Source: Hydrogenophaga sp. BPS33 (lineage in GTDB: Bacteria > Pseudomonadota > Gammaproteobacteria > Burkholderiales > Burkholderiaceae_C). Taken from it: a DNA stretch of 64,000 nucleotides. The notes under the pieces are model-generated. The model did not search any database, was not told where the DNA came from, and saw only the letters and a list, made by a program, of their open reading frames with translations. Position numbers and translations under genes: made by a program. Positions within the stretch are counted from its first letter, which is position 1. Every line of letters starts with the position of its first letter. Shown here piece after piece: positions 1 through 8,445 of this stretch. The stretch spans positions 1 through 64,000 of the forward strand of contig NZ_CP044551.1 of NCBI RefSeq assembly GCF_009859475.1, written 5' to 3'.

Positions 1-1212
1 ATGAGCAGAAAACCGACAACGACAGGGCGAACACGCGCCGCGCCGCCGTTCAATGAAACGGACTACCGCGATGCGCTCATGCGCGCAGGCATGAGCGAAG
101 AAGACGCGGCCAGCCTCGCCCGACGCACGGCCGAGGCCCGCAAGGCATCGGCCGACGCTGCCGCGCCGGCCTCGGAACTCCTGGGCCTACCGTCCCCGGC
201 CGACGAAGCGGCCTTCGAGTCCAGCGCGGCGGCCGGCACGCCGGCCAGCAACGCACCCGCGAAGAAGCTCGCGCGCACAGCGAAGGAGAAGCCGATTCGC
301 GCCGTCTTCGACTACCGCAACGGCAAGATTCCCGAGCGCGTGCGCGACCTGATCGAAGCCCACCTTGCCATCGAGCGCGAGGACGCCAAGAGCGCCGGCA
401 CGCTAGGCTTCATGACTCGCGCGCTCGCCATCGCTACGCTGCCGCACAGGCGGCAGGACGAATACCGCTTCGTTCGCAAGAACGGCGACTTCGTGCTCAC
501 GATGATGACGGCCCACCCCGAAGGGCTTCCCTTCGGGACGGTGCCGCGCATGCTGCTGACCTGGGTTTGCACGGAAGCCGTGCAAACCGGCGAGCGCGTC
601 TTGCACCTGGGCAATTCGCTGGCCGAGTATCTGGACGAGCTGGGCATGCACAGCTCGGGCGGCAAGCGCGGAGACATCACGCGCCTGAAACACGCCATGA
701 CGACGCTTTTCAGCGCCGTCATTTCGTGCCACTACGAGGGGGCCGATTCGTGGGCCTTGTCCAACGTCCTGCTGGCTGATCGCGTCGAGTGGTGGCAACC
801 GCAGAACCCCGAGCAGGCCGGGCAATGGCAATCGAATCTCCAGCTTTCCGAACCGTTCTTCAAGGAGTGCATCGAGCACCCCTTGCCGGTTGACGTTCGC
901 GCGATGCGCTCGCTCGGAAAGTCGCCCCTGGCGCTGGACATCTATGTGTGGCTGTCGCACCGCATGAGCTACTTGTCGCGCCGCACGACCATTCCCTGGG
1001 TGTCGCTCGCCGGCCAGTTCGGTGCCGGCTACGCGATGGACGAACAGGGCTTGCGCGACTTCAAGCGCGCCTTCCTGCGCGAGTTGAAGCATGTGATGGT
1101 GGTCTATCCCGAGGCGAAAGTCGCCGATTCGCCGAACGGGCTTGTGCTGTACCCAAGCCCTCCGCATGTGCCGTTCAGCAGCGCGCCTAAGCAGCGCCGG
1201 CTTCCGCTATGA
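1..1212 (+). CDS. repA: Plasmid replication initiator RepA
   Basis: Encodes a 403-residue initiator of the plasmid-encoded RepA family (RepA_C type), expected to bind origin iterons and load host replication proteins. The first about 100 residues are Ala/Pro-rich and low complexity. The conserved domain runs from about residue 135 to 385, with family-typical stretches such as LPFGTVPRMLLTWVCTEAV and SPLALDIYVWLSHRMSYLSR. It begins at base 1, so its promoter lies outside the window. The stop overlaps the next start by four bases, so it is translationally coupled to the nuclease gene. The likely cognate origin is 7 kb downstream. Family is seen from sequence; the incompatibility group is not assigned. 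Confidence 0.9.
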   Translation: MSRKPTTTGRTRAAPPFNETDYRDALMRAGMSEEDAASLARRTAEARKASADAAAPASELLGLPSPADEAAFESSAAAGTPASNAPAKKLARTAKEKPIRAVFDYRNGKIPERVRDLIEAHLAIEREDAKSAGTLGFMTRALAIATLPHRRQDEYRFVRKNGDFVLTMMTAHPEGLPFGTVPRMLLTWVCTEAVQTGERVLHLGNSLAEYLDELGMHSSGGKRGDITRLKHAMTTLFSAVISCHYEGADSWALSNVLLADRVEWWQPQNPEQAGQWQSNLQLSEPFFKECIEHPLPVDVRAMRSLGKSPLALDIYVWLSHRMSYLSRRTTIPWVSLAGQFGAGYAMDEQGLRDFKRAFLRELKHVMVVYPEAKVADSPNGLVLYPSPPHVPFSSAPKQRRLPL

Positions 1213-1688
1213 ACCGCCGCCAGTTCCTGGCCGCGCTGGCCTGCGCCTGCACGCTCGGCTTCGCCTCGGCCGCGCGGGCCGACTTCGCCGGCCCGGTGAT
1301 CGCCATCCTTGACGGCGACACCATCGACGTGCTGATTGACCGCCAGCCCGTGCGCGTGCGCCTCGCGCAGATCGACGCGGCCGAGAAGCGGCAAGCCTTC
1401 GGCACCCGCTCCCGTCAGGCGCTTTCCTCGCTGGTCTTCCGCCAGTCCGTCACCGTCGCCGATGCCGGCCGCGACCGCTACGGCCGCGCGCTCGGCACCG
1501 TCTATGTCTCCGGCGTCAACGTCAACGCCGAAATGGTTCGCCAGGGCATGGCCTGGGTGTATCGCCAATACGCGACCGACCGAAGCCTGTTCGCGCTGGA
1601 GGACGAAGCACGCGCCGGCCGGCGCGGCTTGTGGGCCGACCCGTCGTCGGTTCCGCCGTGGCAGTTTCGGCATCGTCAACACGAATAA
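1209..1688 (+). CDS. Secreted thermonuclease-like (SNase) protein
   Basis: A 159-residue staphylococcal-nuclease-fold protein that would cut DNA or RNA outside the cytoplasm. An N-terminal signal peptide (residues 1-24, ending ASAARA) precedes the domain. Catalytic features are visible: DGDT at 35-38, Arg51 in RVRLAQ, Glu59 and Arg93 in DRYGRALG. Length fits a single SNase domain. It overlaps repA by ATGA and is probably co-transcribed. Nuclease genes of this kind are common on conjugative and mobilizable plasmids, where a role in transfer or entry exclusion has been suggested but is not shown here. Confidence 0.88.
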   Translation: MNRRQFLAALACACTLGFASAARADFAGPVIAILDGDTIDVLIDRQPVRVRLAQIDAAEKRQAFGTRSRQALSSLVFRQSVTVADAGRDRYGRALGTVYVSGVNVNAEMVRQGMAWVYRQYATDRSLFALEDEARAGRRGLWADPSSVPPWQFRHRQHE

Positions 1689-1697
1689 GGTATCGGT

Positions 1698-1913
1698 ATG
1701 TCAGAGCGCATCAATCCAGATTTTTACACCGTCAAACATGCTCCGCTCGGTGAGCTTATGAGCATGGAAAAGACGGACATCGTTCAGATGGAGCTAAAGC
1801 GCCGAGCGGCCGAGGCGCTGCAACAGGCTTACGCACTTTATCTGAATGCCTTCGGCGATGCTGCGGCCGGGCAGTTTTCCGACGATGCCGGGCGGCTGGT
1901 TCGTCACGAATAG
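1698..1913 (+). CDS. Small hypothetical protein
   Basis: A 71-residue acidic protein starting MSERINPDFYTV, nine bases after the nuclease stop and in the same direction, so probably the third gene of the repA operon. It is predicted helical (MELKRRAAEALQQAYALYLNAF) with no signal peptide, membrane segment or motif that I recognise. An AAGG-type ribosome binding site lies just upstream. Function unknown. Confidence 0.55.
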   Translation: MSERINPDFYTVKHAPLGELMSMEKTDIVQMELKRRAAEALQQAYALYLNAFGDAAAGQFSDDAGRLVRHE

Positions 1914-2207
1914 AACCAGGACATTACTCACCCCGGCATAGCCGGGGCCGGGCTTTCGTGCTTCGCATCGAGCCTGCGCACTTCGCGCTTGTCTCGACCC
2001 CTTCGGGCGTCAATCCCTTTCGGACGCGCTTTGCGGTTCGGGTTTGGATTGCTTGCTCTCTTTCAGGTTATCACGCCGTTCTCGGCGTCAAGGGCTGCGC
2101 GTTCCGCTTGCGGCCTGCCGGCCGTTCCACCCCTGACGCCTGCGCTGCGGCGTGCTGCCTTCGGTCGCAAAGGGCAATCCCGCCCTACGTTCAACCGGAG
2201 GTTTCAC
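1914..2207. other. Non-coding leader with hairpin before radC-like gene
   Basis: About 290 bases without a convincing gene. A GC-rich inverted repeat around 1931-1953 (CCCCGGC / GCCGGGG) could terminate or attenuate the repA operon. The rest is GC-rich with several short C/G palindromes. Long open frames here show no family signature. Confidence 0.5.
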
Positions 2208-2729
2208 ATGGTTCAGATGAAGCTGTCTTTCGACAACATCAACAGCGACGAGTCGCTGTATGTCCGAGACGCTGACGGCGTATATCAGGTTGCCACCGCC
2301 GCCCAGGTTCTGGCCGGCGCTCGCAAGGCCGCCGACTCGCTGGCCCTTCCGGGCCAACAATTCAGCAGCCCGCAGGCAGTCAAAGACTTCCTGGTCGCCA
2401 AGCTGGCGGGCATCGAACACGAAGTGTTCGGCGTCATTTTCACCGACAGCCAACATCGGCTGATCGCCTACAAAGAGATGTTCAGCGGCACCATTGATGC
2501 CGCGTCCGTGTATCCACGGGAAATCGTGAAAACCGCCTTGCGGCTGAACGCTTCCGCGCTCATTTTCACTCACAACCACCCAAGTGGCATCGCTTCACCT
2601 AGCGAAGCTGATAAGCGCCTAACGGCCCGGCTCAAAGAGGCGTTGAGCCTTATAGACGCGCGCGTGCTCGACCACATCATTGTGGCCGGCTCCAGCACGC
2701 TATCGTTCGCCGAACACGGCCTTCTATGA
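2208..2729 (+). CDS. RadC-like JAB/MPN-domain protein
   Basis: A 173-residue protein of the RadC family, lacking the N-terminal helix-hairpin-helix part of chromosomal RadC. The JAMM metal-binding motif is present as THNHPSG (residues 121-127) with a downstream Asp (SEAD, about residue 134). The start was chosen at ATG 2208 because of a good GGAGG site eight bases upstream; a longer open frame lacks one. Such genes are frequent on mobile elements and their function is unresolved; a protease or nuclease role is only inferred from the fold. Confidence 0.88.
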   Translation: MVQMKLSFDNINSDESLYVRDADGVYQVATAAQVLAGARKAADSLALPGQQFSSPQAVKDFLVAKLAGIEHEVFGVIFTDSQHRLIAYKEMFSGTIDAASVYPREIVKTALRLNASALIFTHNHPSGIASPSEADKRLTARLKEALSLIDARVLDHIIVAGSSTLSFAEHGLL

Positions 2730-2730
2730 A

Positions 2731-2751
2731 GAATGGGGCTTTGCCCCATTC
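2731..2751 (+). terminator. Hairpin after radC-like gene
   Basis: Perfect 9-bp stem GAATGGGGC / GCCCCATTC with a TTT loop, starting one base after the radC-like stop. No long T-run follows, so termination may be weak, but the position argues for a 3'-end structure. Confidence 0.6.
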
Positions 2752-2775
2752 CTTCAACGTGCGGTAATGCCCAAT

Positions 2776-3168
2776 GGCGACAGGCCCGCGCGATCGAGGC
2801 GCTGCGGCTGTCACCAAACCCGTGCAATTCCGCCGCCAGTGATCCACGTCGGCCAGCCGTCCGACCACTGGCGGGTTCCTGCCCACATACCCACCGGCCT
2901 GCTACGGGAGTAGTAGGCACCCTTCGCGGCCCGTGGATATGTGGACAGCATTCAAAGGCCGGCCACTGGTGACACCGCGGCCGACCAGGTGCGCGGCCGA
3001 TGTCACCATCGGCCAGTCTGGTGACAGGCAGATCCATCGAGCTGGATTCGCCCGTCACCATCCCCAAGATGGCGACACGCCATCGAGCTGGCCAGCTCGG
3101 CCGCGTCACCAACGATTCCCCTTCATGTGGTGACAGATCCCGCCGGCGCCGGCGGGATGTTCGTCACC
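2776..3168. repeat. Cluster of five 40-bp GGYGAC-N28-GTCACC elements
   Basis: Five elements at 2776-2815, 2968-3007, 3020-3059, 3071-3110 and 3129-3168. Each is exactly 40 bp from GGTGAC or GGCGAC to GTCACC and is followed by CAA or CAT. The cores differ: the element at 3129 has a 22-bp internal palindrome, and that at 3071 contains GAGCTGGCCAGCTC. Between the first two lies another inverted repeat, CCGCCAGTG / CACTGGCGG, about 42 bp across. No gene is convincing here. Further copies lie near 7 kb and 13.8 kb. Function unknown; they could be protein binding sites, cruciforms or RNA hairpins. Confidence 0.85.
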
Positions 3169-3735
3169 AACAAGCCCGACCGCCTTCGGCGTCGAAGACG
3201 CCCTTTCCCCCACCCTGCCCAGGGCAGGAGGGGGCGGTGTGTAGGCCCGCGCAGCGGGCAACCAGTCCATGCACACCGCGACACGTCGCCGTGCTGCACA
3301 CAAGCCCGCAGACTGCCGCCACGTCGGCAGACTGCACACAGCCGGGCCGGCTGGTTCATGCACGCTGCCCCCGCCGCTGGCGGTGGAGAAAGGCGGCTTT
3401 GCCGCTACGCAGCCGGCGCGGCCGTCTGGTTGTGCCGCCTGCGTCGGCCGTAGGGCGCTCGCGTTCCGCGCCCGCCCTTGGTGGCATGTCGTCATCGTCC
3501 GGTGGCGTTGCTCCACTGCGCACCTTTCGCCTGCCCTAGACGGTAGTCCAGCCATGCCGTCGCTCCAAGGGCCGGGCAAGCCCTGAAATCCTCACCCGTT
3601 CGCACTCGCTGCGCTCGCTTGCGCTGCGGCTTCCGGTTTCTCCCTTTCCGCGCCGTCCTGTCCGGCCCACCTACGGGCAATCACGGCGAAAGGCACTCAG
3701 CGGAGCAAGGTTCAACACCACAGGAGAAATGCGAC
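3169..3735. other. Non-coding GC-rich stretch
   Basis: About 570 bases in which I see no credible gene. It contains short hairpins, for example TTCGGCGTCGAAGACGCC and CCTGCCCAGGGCAGG near 3185-3230. It ends with an AGGAG ribosome binding site (3722-3726) for the gene at 3736, whose promoter probably lies here. Confidence 0.5.
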
Positions 3736-4053
3736 ATGACTCACCAACAAGTTCAGTTTGAAAAGCCGGCTCAAGCATCTAGCAGAGCAGAGGTTGAACA
3801 GCAGAAAACCGGGGGAATGAAGCCGATGAAAAACAAGGTAATGGCGTGGGTGGACGTGCTGCCGGGCGTGGAAGCGACGGGGCTTCAGGCCAAGCGTGAC
3901 GACATCGCCGAGCTGATGGCCGAGGCGGCCGAGCTGACCCGCAAAGCCGAGGAACTGCGCAGCCGGGCCTATTTCGCCGCGTGCAGCCTCGAAGGCGAAG
4001 CCCGCAGCCGCTGGACGCTGGAGCAGATCGACGCAGCCAAGCGCAACGCCTGA
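3736..4053 (+). CDS. KleA-like protein
   Basis: A 105-residue protein whose last about 75 residues align with the IncP-1 KleA found at 60156-60392 of this same window. Shared stretches include MAEAAEL, KAEELR and the pattern YFA-CSLEG. The first 30 residues are Gln-rich and have no counterpart in KleA; an internal Met at MKNKVMAWVD could be the true start. The strong AGGAG before 3736 favours the longer form. KleA-type proteins belong to the stable-inheritance accessory genes of IncP-1 plasmids; their molecular role is not established. Its presence in the non-IncP half is notable. Confidence 0.75.
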   Translation: MTHQQVQFEKPAQASSRAEVEQQKTGGMKPMKNKVMAWVDVLPGVEATGLQAKRDDIAELMAEAAELTRKAEELRSRAYFAACSLEGEARSRWTLEQIDAAKRNA

Positions 4054-4113
4054 CAACTTCCCGGAGTGCCCCAGGCGGGGCGCTCCCCTTCTCAACTACC
4101 AGGAGCAAAGACC

Positions 4114-4920
4114 ATGAACGCATACGAACAGAAGCAAGCCGCCCGCAAGGCCCGTTACGAGGAACGCGCCGAGCAGGCCAGCGCCGAGAGCGCGAGCACC
4201 TACAACCGCGCCCGAGACATGGCCCAGGCGATCCCCTTCGGCCAGCCGATCCTTGTCGGCCATCACAGCGAGACGCGCGACCGCAACTATCGTGACCGCA
4301 TCCATACCACCTATGGCAAAGCCTTCGCCCTGCAAGACAAGGCCAAGCACTACGAGCAGAAAGCGGCGAGCGTGGGCACTGGCGGCATTTCGAGTGACGA
4401 CCCGGACGCCATCGAGAAGCTGCGCGCCGAGCTGGCGAACGTCGAGCAGGCCCAGGAGCGCATGAAGGCCGCGAACAAGGCCATTCGCACCCACAAGACC
4501 GAGGAAACACGCATTGCCGCACTGGTGGCCCAGGGTTTGACCGAGGCCCAGGCGGCCGAGCTGCTGAAACCGGACTTCGCGGGCCGCGTCGGCTTCCCGT
4601 CCTACGCCTTGAGCAACAACAACGCGAACGCCCGCCGCATCGCTGGCCGCATCGCCGAGCTGGAGAAGCGCCGCCAGCGTGTCGATGTAGAGCAGGAGGC
4701 CGAGGGCTACACCTACCGCGAGGACACCGAGGAAAACCGCGTCATGTTCGTGTTCCCCGGCAAGCCCGACGAGGCCACGCGCGCCCTGTTGAAGCGCCAC
4801 GCCTTCAAGTGGTCGCCGTCCCGTGGTGCCTGGGTTCGCCAACTGAACAACGCCGGCATTTGGGCCGGCCAGGAAGTGAAAAAAGCCCTGAATGCGCTTA
4901 CCAAAGTTGGTGACGTGTAA
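4114..4920 (+). CDS. DUF3560-type plasmid protein
   Basis: A 268-residue hydrophilic protein starting MNAYEQKQAARKARYEERAE, after an AGGAG site. The N-terminal third is charged and helical and contains RARDMAQAIPFGQPILVGHHS, a signature I associate with DUF3560 proteins. The middle is coiled-coil-like (residues 100-160). The C-terminus (KRHAFKWSPSRGAWVRQLN) is another recurrent plasmid motif. It follows the KleA-like gene by 60 bases, in the same direction. Function unknown; homologues are common on broad-host-range plasmids and integrative elements. Confidence 0.7.
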   Translation: MNAYEQKQAARKARYEERAEQASAESASTYNRARDMAQAIPFGQPILVGHHSETRDRNYRDRIHTTYGKAFALQDKAKHYEQKAASVGTGGISSDDPDAIEKLRAELANVEQAQERMKAANKAIRTHKTEETRIAALVAQGLTEAQAAELLKPDFAGRVGFPSYALSNNNANARRIAGRIAELEKRRQRVDVEQEAEGYTYREDTEENRVMFVFPGKPDEATRALLKRHAFKWSPSRGAWVRQLNNAGIWAGQEVKKALNALTKVGDV

Positions 4921-4937
4921 TAGCCAATCTGGTATAT

Positions 4938-4986
4938 TTTGGACTAGGCGCAGTGTCCAATAGGAAGGCCGGGAGCCCGGCCTTCC
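4938..4986 (+). terminator. Paired hairpins after DUF3560 gene
   Basis: Two inverted repeats in tandem: TTGGAC / GTCCAA at 4938-4960 and a near-perfect GGAAGGCCGGG / CCCGGCCTTCC at 4963-4986. They separate the DUF3560 gene from the small membrane protein. They could act as terminator or attenuator; there is no U-tract. Confidence 0.5.
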
Positions 4987-5006
4987 CATCCTGAAAGGAG
5001 GATGAC

Positions 5007-5189
5007 ATGCGAATCATCGACGACCTGATCGTGAAGACTGCAACCGCAATCCTGCGCGGCGTCATGGCGGTTGGAGCTGGCCTTGTCTATGTCCAGTTTT
5101 TCGCCCTGACCGTCGCCGTTTCGATGGTCGGCACCACCGCCCTGGCGGTGATTCTCGCCGCTGCCAAGGCGGCCATTTTCGGAGGTTGA
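5007..5189 (+). CDS. Small predicted membrane protein
   Basis: A 60-residue protein starting MRIIDDLIVKTATAILRG, preceded by AAAGGAGG. Two hydrophobic segments (about residues 18-37 and 38-56) suggest a small inner-membrane protein. It lies three bases before the next gene, so the two are probably co-translated. No family recognised. Confidence 0.6.
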   Translation: MRIIDDLIVKTATAILRGVMAVGAGLVYVQFFALTVAVSMVGTTALAVILAAAKAAIFGG

Positions 5190-5192
5190 ACA

Positions 5193-5588
5193 ATGGCAAC
5201 GAAGAAGGCGCACACCGCCGAGCTGATGAAGCTGGCCGGAGAGCTGCCCGCACTTATCGAGGGATTGGAAGCGGACATTGCCGCCGTGTCCGCTCGCATG
5301 GCCGAGCTGAAAAAAGCCGGCCTTGTGTACGCAAGCGAGCACTGGCGCAAGGACGCGAACGACGAGCCGAAATACTTCTATCTGCTGTATCCGCAGAAGC
5401 ACGGAGAGCCGCGCCGCCGCGACTACATCGGATGCGATGCGGCCAAGATTGCCGAAGCCCGCGCCGGCATCGCTCGGGCCAAGGAGTACGACGAGCTGGC
5501 CGCCCGCCTGTCCAGCCTGTCGGGCCGCGTCCACCACGTCGCCGGCACGCTGCAAGACGCCCGCCGCTACCTCACCAGCAAACGCTAA
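5193..5588 (+). CDS. Hypothetical coiled-coil protein
   Basis: A 131-residue hydrophilic protein. The start MATKKAHTAELMKLAGEL and the region LIEGLEADIAAVSARMAELKKAG are helical and coiled-coil-like. The central segment KYFYLLYPQKHGEPRRRDYIG looks like a small beta domain seen in conserved plasmid proteins of unknown function. Same operon as its neighbours at 5007 and 5613. I cannot assign a role. Confidence 0.65.
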   Translation: MATKKAHTAELMKLAGELPALIEGLEADIAAVSARMAELKKAGLVYASEHWRKDANDEPKYFYLLYPQKHGEPRRRDYIGCDAAKIAEARAGIARAKEYDELAARLSSLSGRVHHVAGTLQDARRYLTSKR

Positions 5589-5612
5589 CCCCCGCCACGG
5601 AGGCAACGACCC

Positions 5613-5906
5613 ATGACCACCACCATGACCCTGCCCGATGGATTCACCGCCAAGGCGCTGGACGCCGCCGCGTCCGCGCTCGATGCCGTCGCGGCCGGCC
5701 TGCCCTTCCAGGTCGATGACCTGATCGCCGGAGCGATGGCGCTCGAATGGATGACGACCAACACCACGCAGGCGGCACAGACCTATGACCTGCTGCACCG
5801 TGTCCGCGTCCTCGTGAACGGCCGAGGCTTCGCCCGGACGACCGAGGGGCGCGCAGAAGCTGGCCGGCTGGTGTCGATGGTGCGCGCCCTGCGGGCCGAG
5901 CACTGA
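5613..5906 (+). CDS. Small hypothetical plasmid protein
   Basis: A 97-residue protein starting MTTTMTLPDGFTAKALDAAA, with a GGAGGC site upstream. Predicted all-helical, no membrane segment. It ends 46 bases before the inverted-repeat operator of the KfrA-like gene, so it is probably the last gene of the 5007-5906 operon. No family recognised. Confidence 0.6.
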   Translation: MTTTMTLPDGFTAKALDAAASALDAVAAGLPFQVDDLIAGAMALEWMTTNTTQAAQTYDLLHRVRVLVNGRGFARTTEGRAEAGRLVSMVRALRAEH

Positions 5907-5952
5907 CCCCCCACCGGCCGGGCAACCCCCGGCCATTTTTACCCCTTGCGCG

Positions 5953-5977
5953 GTAATAATAGTAATAGTATTATTAC
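5953..5977. promoter_or_regulatory. AT-rich 25-bp inverted repeat, probable KfrA-like operator
   Basis: Arms GTAATAATA (5953-5961) and TATTATTAC (5969-5977) are perfect complements around a 7-bp AT-rich spacer. It stands out in a GC-rich region and lies 29 bp before the KfrA-like start. KfrA of IncP-1 plasmids is known to repress its own promoter through such palindromes, so autoregulation is inferred. Confidence 0.7.
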
Positions 5978-6006
5978 GACTACAACGACGAAAGGAGCGC
6001 CGAGTC

Positions 6007-6978
6007 ATGGCACTGAACCAGGAAATCAAAGAACGCATCTTTGCCGCCGCCGATGAACTGCACGCGGCCAGCCCGAACGGCGAGTTCCCGAACGTCGAAG
6101 CCGTTCGCCAACTCAGCCGCGCCGGCATGAACAACGTGGTCGAGGCCATGAAGGAATGGCGCGCCAAGCAGCGCAAGCAAGTGCAGGCCGTCCGCGAGCC
6201 GCTGCCGGCAGAGCTGCACGGCGTCTTGCAGACAGCCGGGCAAAGCCTTTGGGAGACGGCGCAGCAACTGGCGAACGAATCGCTAGAGGCCGCGCGGGCC
6301 GCCTTCGAGGCCGAGAAAACCGACCTCACCGAGCTATCGGCGCAGCAGTCGGCCGCCTTCGAGGCGCAGACGGGAGAGCTGGAAGCCGCCCAGGCCCGCA
6401 TTGTCGAGCTGGAAGCCCAGGCCGCCGCCGCCATCGAGCAGCAGCATAAGCAAGCCGGCGAGCTGGCCGAGCTGCGCACGCAGCACGAAGACAGCCAGCG
6501 CCGCGCCACCCTGGCCGAGCAGAAGGCCCAGGAGACGGAGCACCGGGCGGCCGAGCTACGCGCCGAGCTGGATCGAGCGCACCAGGACGCCGACCGCTTG
6601 CGCCAAGAACGCGACGAGGCCAAGGCCCGCCGCGATCAAGCCGACGTGCGCGCCGAGGAAGCCGAAGGCGAGCGCGACGACGCCCTGCGCCAACTGGCGG
6701 CCGGCAATGCCGAGCTGGCCGGCCTGCGCGCGAAGATGACCGCCGAGGCCGAGCAACACGCCGAGCAACGCAAGCGCGCGGCCGAAGAAGTTCACCGCAG
6801 CGCCGAACGCATGACCAAGGCCGAGAGCGAGCGCGACAAAGCCCGCGATGCCGCCGCCACGGCCCGCGAGGACGCGGCGAAGCTGCGCGGCGAGCTGGAG
6901 GCCGTCAAGACGCAGAACGCCGCCCTGCTGGCCGCCTTGAAGCCCGCAGCGCAGTCGAAGCGCCCGCCGAAGGCTTGA
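6007..6978 (+). CDS. KfrA-like coiled-coil DNA-binding protein
   Basis: A 323-residue protein. The N-terminal about 60 residues (MALNQEIKERIFAAADELHA, then VEAVRQLSRAGMNNVVEAMKEWRAK) match the KfrA N-terminal DNA-binding domain. From about residue 90 to 310 it is a continuous Ala/Glu/Arg-rich coiled coil. KfrA proteins bind their own promoter and form filament-like assemblies that aid plasmid maintenance. A strong AAGGAG site precedes the start. The IncP-1 kfrA at 56525-56889 has the same N-terminal organisation but is truncated, so this may be the only intact KfrA-type protein in the window. Confidence 0.85.
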   Translation: MALNQEIKERIFAAADELHAASPNGEFPNVEAVRQLSRAGMNNVVEAMKEWRAKQRKQVQAVREPLPAELHGVLQTAGQSLWETAQQLANESLEAARAAFEAEKTDLTELSAQQSAAFEAQTGELEAAQARIVELEAQAAAAIEQQHKQAGELAELRTQHEDSQRRATLAEQKAQETEHRAAELRAELDRAHQDADRLRQERDEAKARRDQADVRAEEAEGERDDALRQLAAGNAELAGLRAKMTAEAEQHAEQRKRAAEEVHRSAERMTKAESERDKARDAAATAREDAAKLRGELEAVKTQNAALLAALKPAAQSKRPPKA

Positions 6979-6989
6979 CCTTCGCCATT

Positions 6990-7144
6990 GGTGACGCGAT
7001 CGCGGCCAGGCCCGGGCGGCCGCGTCACCAATCGAACCCGGCCGCGTGGTGACAGGAAGATCCACCAGGTTGGCCAACTTTGTCACCAATGGCCCCGCCG
7101 TAGTGGTGACAGCGCATCGAGCTGGCCAGCTCGCCGGCGTCACC
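6990..7144. repeat. Cluster of three 40-bp GGTGAC-N28-GTCACC elements
   Basis: Copies at 6990-7029, 7048-7087 and 7105-7144, spaced 58 and 57 bp. The first has 9-bp outer arms (GGTGACGCG / CGCGTCACC). The second shares nearly its first 26 bp with the copy at 13785. The third shares its core and right half with the copy at 3071. The cluster starts 12 bases after the KfrA-like stop and ends 16 bases before the primase start, filling the intergenic space. Confidence 0.85.
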
Positions 7145-7160
7145 AACGAAGGAGAACAGC

Positions 7161-8147
7161 ATGCAGCACGACCGAACCCGCGCCGCCGTATCCCGCCAGC
7201 TCAAGGGCATGGGTGCGAGCCTGTACGAAGTCGGCATTCGCCACGCAGAGCGCGGCATGCTCAATCGGGAGTGGAGCGAGGCCGACATCATGAAGTCGCT
7301 GGACTGGCTCAAGCGCGAGAACTTCAAGGGCTGCGACATCTACGTTCGCCCGGCGCGCTCCGCGCCGAGCCGGCTCATTCTGGTGGACGACTTGAGCATG
7401 GGCACGCTGGCCCGGCTCCAGGCCGGCCCCTACCCTGCCGCCGTCACCGTGCAGACCAGTCCGGGCAACTATCAGGCGTGGATCAAGCTGGACGACGACA
7501 TGCCGGCCGACGTGCGGCGCGAGGTGGCCCGCCATCTTGCGCGCGAGTACGGCGGCGACCCGAATAGCGCCGACTCGGCGCACTACGGCCGGCTGGCCGG
7601 CTTCACCAACCGCAAGCCCGAACACATCGACGCGGCGGGCCGTTCGCCGTTCGTACTGCTGGACAGCTACAACGGCCGCCCGGCCAGTGGCGCGGCCGAG
7701 CTGGTGCAGATCGCGCGAGGCGTGATCGAGCGCGAGCGCGAGCAAGCCCGCAGCATGGCCGCGCACGTCCAGCGGGAGGCCCGCAACATGCCCCAGGCCG
7801 CGACCAGGACGCCGCAGACGGCCCAAGAGCTGGCCGAGTGGTATCGCAGCCTATGGCACAGCCTGAAAACGCAGTTCGGCGGCGACTTCGACGCCAGCCG
7901 GGCCGACTGGATGGCCGCCGTCGCCATGTTCCGCAAGGGCTACGCCTTCCAGGACGTGGCCGACGCCATCGCGCAGCACAGCCCAGGAATCGACGGCCGC
8001 AAGGGCGCGGCCGTGGCCGACTACGTGACCAGGACGGCCGGCAAGGCCGAAATCTGGCACGAGCTGAAAGCCCAGGGCGCAGACTATGCCGACGTGGCCG
8101 ACGCGCTGCTGTCACTCGCCCAGGATCGCGCGCAGAACCGGCCCTAG
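7161..8147 (+). CDS. RepB-type DNA primase-like replication protein
   Basis: A 328-residue protein resembling the RepB-like DNA primase domain of small plasmids. The stretches NFKGCDIYVRPA, LILVDDL, VQTSPGNYQAWIKL and the Asp/His-containing GRLAGFTNRKPEH (about residues 55-155) fit the archaeo-eukaryotic primase-like fold. The C-terminal part is helical (residues 200-320). It sits immediately upstream of the iteron and DnaA-box region, consistent with priming at that origin. A GAAGGAG site precedes ATG 7161. Confidence 0.75.
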   Translation: MQHDRTRAAVSRQLKGMGASLYEVGIRHAERGMLNREWSEADIMKSLDWLKRENFKGCDIYVRPARSAPSRLILVDDLSMGTLARLQAGPYPAAVTVQTSPGNYQAWIKLDDDMPADVRREVARHLAREYGGDPNSADSAHYGRLAGFTNRKPEHIDAAGRSPFVLLDSYNGRPASGAAELVQIARGVIEREREQARSMAAHVQREARNMPQAATRTPQTAQELAEWYRSLWHSLKTQFGGDFDASRADWMAAVAMFRKGYAFQDVADAIAQHSPGIDGRKGAAVADYVTRTAGKAEIWHELKAQGADYADVADALLSLAQDRAQNRP

Positions 8148-8159
8148 CCTCGGCTGGCT

Positions 8160-8445
8160 TGTGGATAAGCCTGTTGATGGCCGAAGTTATCCACGATGAA
8201 CTTGTCTTGCCTAAGAAGGCCAGCCGAATCAAGGGCTTGCGTATCCAATCCACAGAACGGCGCGATGAATCTATCTTGCGCCCTGCGCTGAAACTGTCTT
8301 GCCGCTACGCTGAAACTGTCTTGAGACGGCGCGGCCAGGATGGCCGGAAAGCCTTACAGGACAAGGCTTTGCGAGCGTTCGCGCACCCATCCCCCTATAG
8401 CTTTTGCCTGTAGGTTTTTCTTTCCTATAAATATTTATTGCCTGT
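8160..8445. other. Candidate iteron origin of the RepA replicon
   Basis: A perfect DnaA box TGTGGATAA at 8160-8168 and TTATCCACG at 8187-8195 are followed by iteron-like repeats. GCTGAAACTGTCTTG occurs at 8287-8301 and 8309-8323, with related copies GATGAATCTATCTTG at 8264 and GATGAACTTGTCTTG at 8195. The spacings are 22, 23 and 69 bp, all near multiples of two helical turns. An AT-rich stretch with TGCCTGTAG repeats (8396-8445) completes a typical theta origin. RepA at position 1 is the likely binder; this is inference. Confidence 0.8.

Noticed and set aside
2776..3168. CRISPR-like array
   Set aside because: The conserved parts are short outer arms with variable interiors and irregular spacing; there is no constant repeat with unique spacers and no cas gene.
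2730..3735. Several overlapping open frames on both strands
   Set aside because: They run through hairpin repeats, lack ribosome sites and show repeat-driven composition.
4944..6623. 559-codon minus-strand open frame opposite the KfrA-like gene and its neighbours
   Set aside because: It is a Ser/Ala/Arg-rich shadow of well-supported plus-strand genes, with no family signature and no ribosome site.
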